Of a stretch of DNA of 48,392 nt, positions 45,157 through 48,392 are shown one piece after another. The notes under the pieces are model-generated. The model worked only from the letters and a program-made list of their open reading frames with translations. It had not been told where the DNA came from and ran no database searches. The stretch is from Candidatus Methanoperedens sp. GTDB lineage: Archaea; Halobacteriota; Methanosarcinia; Methanosarcinales; Methanoperedenaceae. The stretch's first letter is position 1. Each line of letters starts with the position of its first letter. The stretch covers positions 1 through 48,392 of the forward strand of contig JAGFND010000003.1 of NCBI GenBank assembly GCA_021409285.1. The letters are read 5' to 3'. The translations under genes and the position numbers were made by a program.

Positions 45157-45738
45157 CTATTTTTTCTCTTTTAGTTCTTTGATCTGGCTTGTCAGCTCTT
45201 TTACTGTTTTCTTGAGAGAATATAACTCTTTATTGATCTCATCGATCTCTGTCTTGGTAGGGAGATTCATGGGTTTCAGATAATTCTCTTCAAGCATTTC
45301 CCTGTTATATCTTTGAAAATCCATTAAATAGGAATTCAATTTCCCCAGGTCAGCCACAAAGTGATCTGATTTTGAGAATTCCTTGAAGGTCTCGCTATAG
45401 GTCTGGATCCATGTATTGTAAAAATCCTTATATTTCTCAGGACTGATTTCCCCTTGCATATCTGTTGCATTTTTTTCCTGCACTTTACGCATTGCTTCCA
45501 TGAATACAGCCTGTAAATTAGAACTGGTATCCATCCCGGCTGCATAAAGGTTGGCAAATGTGGAGAAACCCTTCATCATTTTTTCAGATTTCTCACGTGC
45601 CGGGCCCACAGCAGGCATCTCGACGAGTTTGCCGATAGTGGCTTTGTAAGTATTTAACCACTGGTCATAAAATTCCTGCGTGGATTCAAGATTAGATTTT
45701 TCCATATTTGTACCTTTTTTTTGATATTGAGGGCTCAT
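45157..45738 (-). CDS. phaE: class III PHA synthase subunit PhaE
   Basis: 193 residues. Partner of PhaC. It contains two copies of the motif FY..W..TY (EFYDQWLNTYKATIGKL near residue 22; DFYNTWIQTYSETFKEF near 107), a middle helical part, and a C-terminal coiled coil (IDEINKELYSLKKTVKELTSQIKELKEKK, read as heptads). The first ATG (45738) overlaps the stop of the upstream gene; the ATG eleven codons later (45705) is a possible alternative. Shorter than typical bacterial PhaE (about 300-350). The repeat motif is shared with the two long proteins upstream. Confidence 0.88.
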   Translation of the reverse strand: MSPQYQKKGTNMEKSNLESTQEFYDQWLNTYKATIGKLVEMPAVGPAREKSEKMMKGFSTFANLYAAGMDTSSNLQAVFMEAMRKVQEKNATDMQGEISPEKYKDFYNTWIQTYSETFKEFSKSDHFVADLGKLNSYLMDFQRYNREMLEENYLKPMNLPTKTEIDEINKELYSLKKTVKELTSQIKELKEKK

Positions 45739-46832
45739 TTTTTATTCTTTCCCGGATACGCGGAGGCATATCTTGACTCCGATCCCACCCACATCTTTGA
45801 CATCTTTATAAATGTGTCTGCATACATTTTAGCCATGATCTTTACAGGCTCCATGATTTCTTTCATAGGTCCTCCAACAGTAGGCATGTCCTCGAAAAAG
45901 CTATCAAAAGCCTTTTCATACATCTTTAGCCAGAGATTATTAAATTCTTTAAACGCCTCCGGATCAGAGGTTTGTTTGGACATTTCCTTGGCCTTTTCTG
46001 ACATTTCTTCAAGTGCTGATATCCAGGACTTGTACATGCCCAGGTAAGCGTTAGTGCTATCTACAAAATTCCCGAACATTTCACCCTTTGGCTCCACGGA
46101 TTTAATATATTTGCCATATGTCTCTTTATATGTTTCCATCCATAAGTCATAGAATTCCTTATATGCTTCAGGGCCTGCATCTCCCCGGTAAATTTCTGCC
46201 ATTTTCTCGGATAATTTCAGCATAGATTCATTCAATGGCCTGCAAAGCTGTGCATAGGATTTTTTCCATAGTTTAGACATCTGCAAAAAGCTCCCAGAAT
46301 AGATATCTGGAATCCCCAGGTAATTTCCATATATCTCTTTTGTGCTTACTTTATCGGGCAGCTCCATTAGTTCGTCGAATATTTTTTCATAAGACCTCAT
46401 CCACATTTCATAGCATTCTTTATATTTTGCAGGATCCGGTTCCCCCTGGAGTATCTCTTTTGTCTTGCGGGAATTTTCTTCCAGCTCCGTTATAAATGAT
46501 CTGTAGAGTTTGTTGGATTCCTCTGCGTCTGATAGGAACTTTTGCAATGTCTCTTTATTATTTTTTACTGTTGGGATCGGATATAATTTACCAAAAGTAT
46601 TCTGGTATGTTTTGATCCATTCATCATAGAATTCCCTGTATTTCTGCGGCGTGGTTTCTTTTGAGAGAAGAGCCGTCTTTTCAAACATCTCTCCGGTGGA
46701 TTCAATCCAGGGCTTGTATAGATTTAAGCAGGAATCCTCCCACATTTTTGAAACTGCTGTATAATTATCAACCCATGTCTTGAAAATCTTCTCTTCGTTC
46801 AAGTCTTTTTTTTCTTCAGTTTTCTTGACCAT
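45735..46832 (-). CDS. four-repeat PhaE-like protein B (putative granule-associated)
   Basis: 365 residues, no signal peptide or membrane helix. It is built from four units of about 80 residues. Each has a segment like YKSWI..LEEMSEKAKE, then P..YKEFYD.W..TY...FG.L: EFYDEWIKTYQNTFGKL (about 54), ECYEMWMRSYEKIFDEL (about 122), EFYDLWMETYKETYGKY (about 212), EFNNLWLKMYEKAFDSF (about 289). PhaE carries two of these motifs. Its stop overlaps phaE. It may recruit PhaC/PhaE to granules or coat them like a phasin; both are inference. Close paralogue of the protein at 46991. Confidence 0.8.
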   Translation of the reverse strand: MVKKTEEKKDLNEEKIFKTWVDNYTAVSKMWEDSCLNLYKPWIESTGEMFEKTALLSKETTPQKYREFYDEWIKTYQNTFGKLYPIPTVKNNKETLQKFLSDAEESNKLYRSFITELEENSRKTKEILQGEPDPAKYKECYEMWMRSYEKIFDELMELPDKVSTKEIYGNYLGIPDIYSGSFLQMSKLWKKSYAQLCRPLNESMLKLSEKMAEIYRGDAGPEAYKEFYDLWMETYKETYGKYIKSVEPKGEMFGNFVDSTNAYLGMYKSWISALEEMSEKAKEMSKQTSDPEAFKEFNNLWLKMYEKAFDSFFEDMPTVGGPMKEIMEPVKIMAKMYADTFIKMSKMWVGSESRYASAYPGKNKK

Positions 46833-46838
46833 AATAAT

Positions 46839-46949
46839 TCACTTTCCCAGCATTTCTTCGACCATTTCGTCTGAACTTAACAGGAATCGCTCTCTCTCAA
46901 GATATATCTCGCCGCCGATATTTGCTGCACTTACTTCTTCGAATTCCAT
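46839..46949 (-). CDS. 36-residue small ORF between PhaE-like genes
   Basis: ATG 46949 to TGA 46839: 36 residues, MEFEEVSAANIGGEIYLERE then a short acidic helix ending MVEEMLGK. It fills the 158-base gap between the two long PhaE-like genes on the same strand. The acidic composition and normal codon use resemble coding sequence, but a clear ribosome binding site is lacking. It may be a real small protein, or the remnant of a larger one. Confidence 0.35.
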   Translation of the reverse strand: MEFEEVSAANIGGEIYLERERFLLSSDEMVEEMLGK

Positions 46950-46990
46950 CTAAATCATCTCTTTGTTTGAAGTCTCTGGGTTTTCTATTC

Positions 46991-48079
46991 TTAAACCGCA
47001 CTTGCAGAGATGGGATACGATTTCATCCAATTCCTGGATATGCCGGTAAATGTATCTACATATATCTTTGCTGCATTCTTTACAGGCTCAAAAATCTCTT
47101 TAAACGGGCTTACTGTGGGAGTGCTTTCAAAGAAGTTTTCAAACGCCTTTTCATATGTTTTGGCCCAGAGACTATAAAATTCCTTATATGTCTCAGGATC
47201 AGCATTTTGTTTTGATAGTTCCTTGGCCTTCTGTGACAGTTTTTCAAGGGTGGCTATCCAGGACTTGTAGATGTTCAGATTAACGTTTGCGCTTCGCACG
47301 AAATATTCTAATACTTCTTTTGAAGGCCGCTTGGACTGGATATCAAACAGTTTGCCATAGGTCTCCTGATAAGTATTCTGCCACAAGGTATAAAATTCCT
47401 TATAGGCTTCTGGGCTGGCATTTCCCCCGGAGATTTCCGATGATTTCGCAGAAATCTTGAGCATGGAGTCAATCCATGGCCTGTATAGCTTCGCATATGA
47501 ATCGTTCCATATTTTTAATATCTGCTCAAAGGTATTTGAATAGATATCCGGTGCGCCTGTGAGTTTCTCAAAGATCTCTTTTATATTTTGCCTGAATGGC
47601 AGTGTAAGGAGTTCATCGAATATTTTTCCATACGACTTTATCCACATATCATAGACTTCTTTATATTTCGCAGGATCTGGTTCCCCTTTTAGCACATCGC
47701 GTGTTGCCCTGGAATTCTCCTCTAAATTGGTTATCCATGACCTGTATATCTTATTGGAGTCCTCTGCGCTCACAAGAAGTTTTTCAAATGTTTCTTTACT
47801 GGATTCAACTGTGGGGATTTCATAAAAATCACCACAGGTATTCTGGTAGGTTTTCAACCATTCCTCATAAAATTCCTGGTATTTCTGTGGCGTGGCTTCT
47901 TTTGAGAGTTCGACCGCTTTCTCAAACAGCTCTCCTTTGGATCCTAACCAGGGCTTGTATAGCTTTAAGTAGGAATCCTCCCACATTTTCGAAATAGCTG
48001 TATAGCTGTCTTCCCATGTCTTGAAAATATCCTTATTTCCTTCGTTTATATCTTTTCTTTCTTCAGTTTCTTTGACCAT
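46991..48079 (-). CDS. four-repeat PhaE-like protein A (putative granule-associated)
   Basis: 362 residues with the same four-unit plan as the downstream paralogue: EFYEEWLKTYQNTCGDF, EVYDMWIKSYGKIFDEL, EFYTLWQNTYQETYGKL and EFYSLWAKTYEKAFENF, separated by YKPW/YRSW/YRPW/YKSW helices. The N-terminus (MVKETEERKDINEG) is nearly the same as that of protein B (MVKKTEEKKDLNEE), so the pair arose by gene duplication. GGAG lies 8 bases before the ATG. It is the first gene of the PHA operon. Predicted soluble, amphipathic helical. Confidence 0.8.
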   Translation of the reverse strand: MVKETEERKDINEGNKDIFKTWEDSYTAISKMWEDSYLKLYKPWLGSKGELFEKAVELSKEATPQKYQEFYEEWLKTYQNTCGDFYEIPTVESSKETFEKLLVSAEDSNKIYRSWITNLEENSRATRDVLKGEPDPAKYKEVYDMWIKSYGKIFDELLTLPFRQNIKEIFEKLTGAPDIYSNTFEQILKIWNDSYAKLYRPWIDSMLKISAKSSEISGGNASPEAYKEFYTLWQNTYQETYGKLFDIQSKRPSKEVLEYFVRSANVNLNIYKSWIATLEKLSQKAKELSKQNADPETYKEFYSLWAKTYEKAFENFFESTPTVSPFKEIFEPVKNAAKIYVDTFTGISRNWMKSYPISASAV

Positions 48080-48392
48080 ATTATTTTCTCCTTTTAATTT
48101 ATTTTTTATTATTTTATCATAAATTCCATATTTTATTTTTGATATATATCCACAAATCGATATTTCACCTGCAAAGTTATAAAATTTGTCACAATAATCT
48201 ATATAGGCTCAGTAAAATCAGTAGAAAATAGACTTTTCAGCCTATAATTCATTCTCATTCCATTTTCTTTTACCATTCACATAGTTGTTAAGACATCAAA
48301 TACATCCATATTTCTTAACCCCGAGGCAATTCTTCATGATCTTTCTCCTACCTAATCTAAATAAATTATATAGAGTATATAGAAGTGTGACC
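48080..48392 (-). promoter_or_regulatory. AT-rich upstream region of the PHA operon
   Basis: 313 bases without a substantial gene. On the minus strand it contains a TATATAG box near 48200-48207 about 120 bases before the first PHA gene, and another TATATA run near 48368-48382. A 13-codon ORF (48337-48296) with an AGGAG ribosome binding site lies after the distal TATA. These suggest a promoter with a long leader. No other gene or RNA is recognisable. Confidence 0.4.

Overview
The window reads as chromosome of a methanogen-related archaeon of the Methanosarcinales type. The best guess is a 'Candidatus Methanoperedens' (ANME-2d) relative. This assignment is inference. It rests on a methanopterin-pathway gene (RFAP synthase), archaeal-type ValS, HisG and S26B signal peptidase, a CHASE4 sensor kinase, TATA boxes and GGTGAT-type ribosome binding sites, together with a complete class III polyhydroxyalkanoate (PHA) locus that is rare in archaea. 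No rRNA is present. One tRNA, tRNA-Val(GAC), is present.

Layout. 1-4.8 kb is an AT-rich accessory region. It holds the tail of an unknown gene, a two-gene cassette of a helical protein and a PIN-domain protein, a decayed cas1-cas2 pair that no simple ORF call shows in full, and a group II intron with its reverse transcriptase. 4.9-12.4 kb is housekeeping: a TIM-barrel isomerase-like protein, ScpB and ScpA (chromosome condensation), tRNA-Val, an ITP/XTP pyrophosphatase whose C-terminus is read from the antisense strand of that tRNA, a small membrane protein, aspartate kinase and ValS. 12.5-25.2 kb is a signalling block. First comes a response regulator with a methanogen-type output domain, followed by two KaiC-like proteins, the second without a P-loop. 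Then come relics of a HEPN/MNT toxin-antitoxin pair and of a receiver domain. Last is a four-gene, start-stop-overlapping phosphorelay led by a 2145-residue kinase (REC, GAF, PocR-like, nine PAS, a second GAF, HisKA, HATPase).

25.2-41.2 kb mixes biosynthesis and maintenance: signal peptidase, HisF, PurM, a CHASE4 histidine kinase, a class V aminotransferase, HisG, RFAP synthase, a Cys-cluster protein, exonuclease VII (XseA, XseB), a DUF151 protein, small membrane proteins, a zinc-ribbon methyltransferase-like protein, a ribbon-helix-helix regulator with candidate operators, and a PurL with two N-terminal PurS-like domains. 41.2-48.1 kb is the PHA operon on the minus strand: two long four-repeat PhaE-like proteins, PhaE, PhaC, PhaB, PhaA and a second reductase. 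Acetyl-CoA would be condensed (PhaA), reduced (PhaB) and polymerised (PhaC/PhaE). The two repeat proteins are the most novel part and are plausible granule-associated factors.
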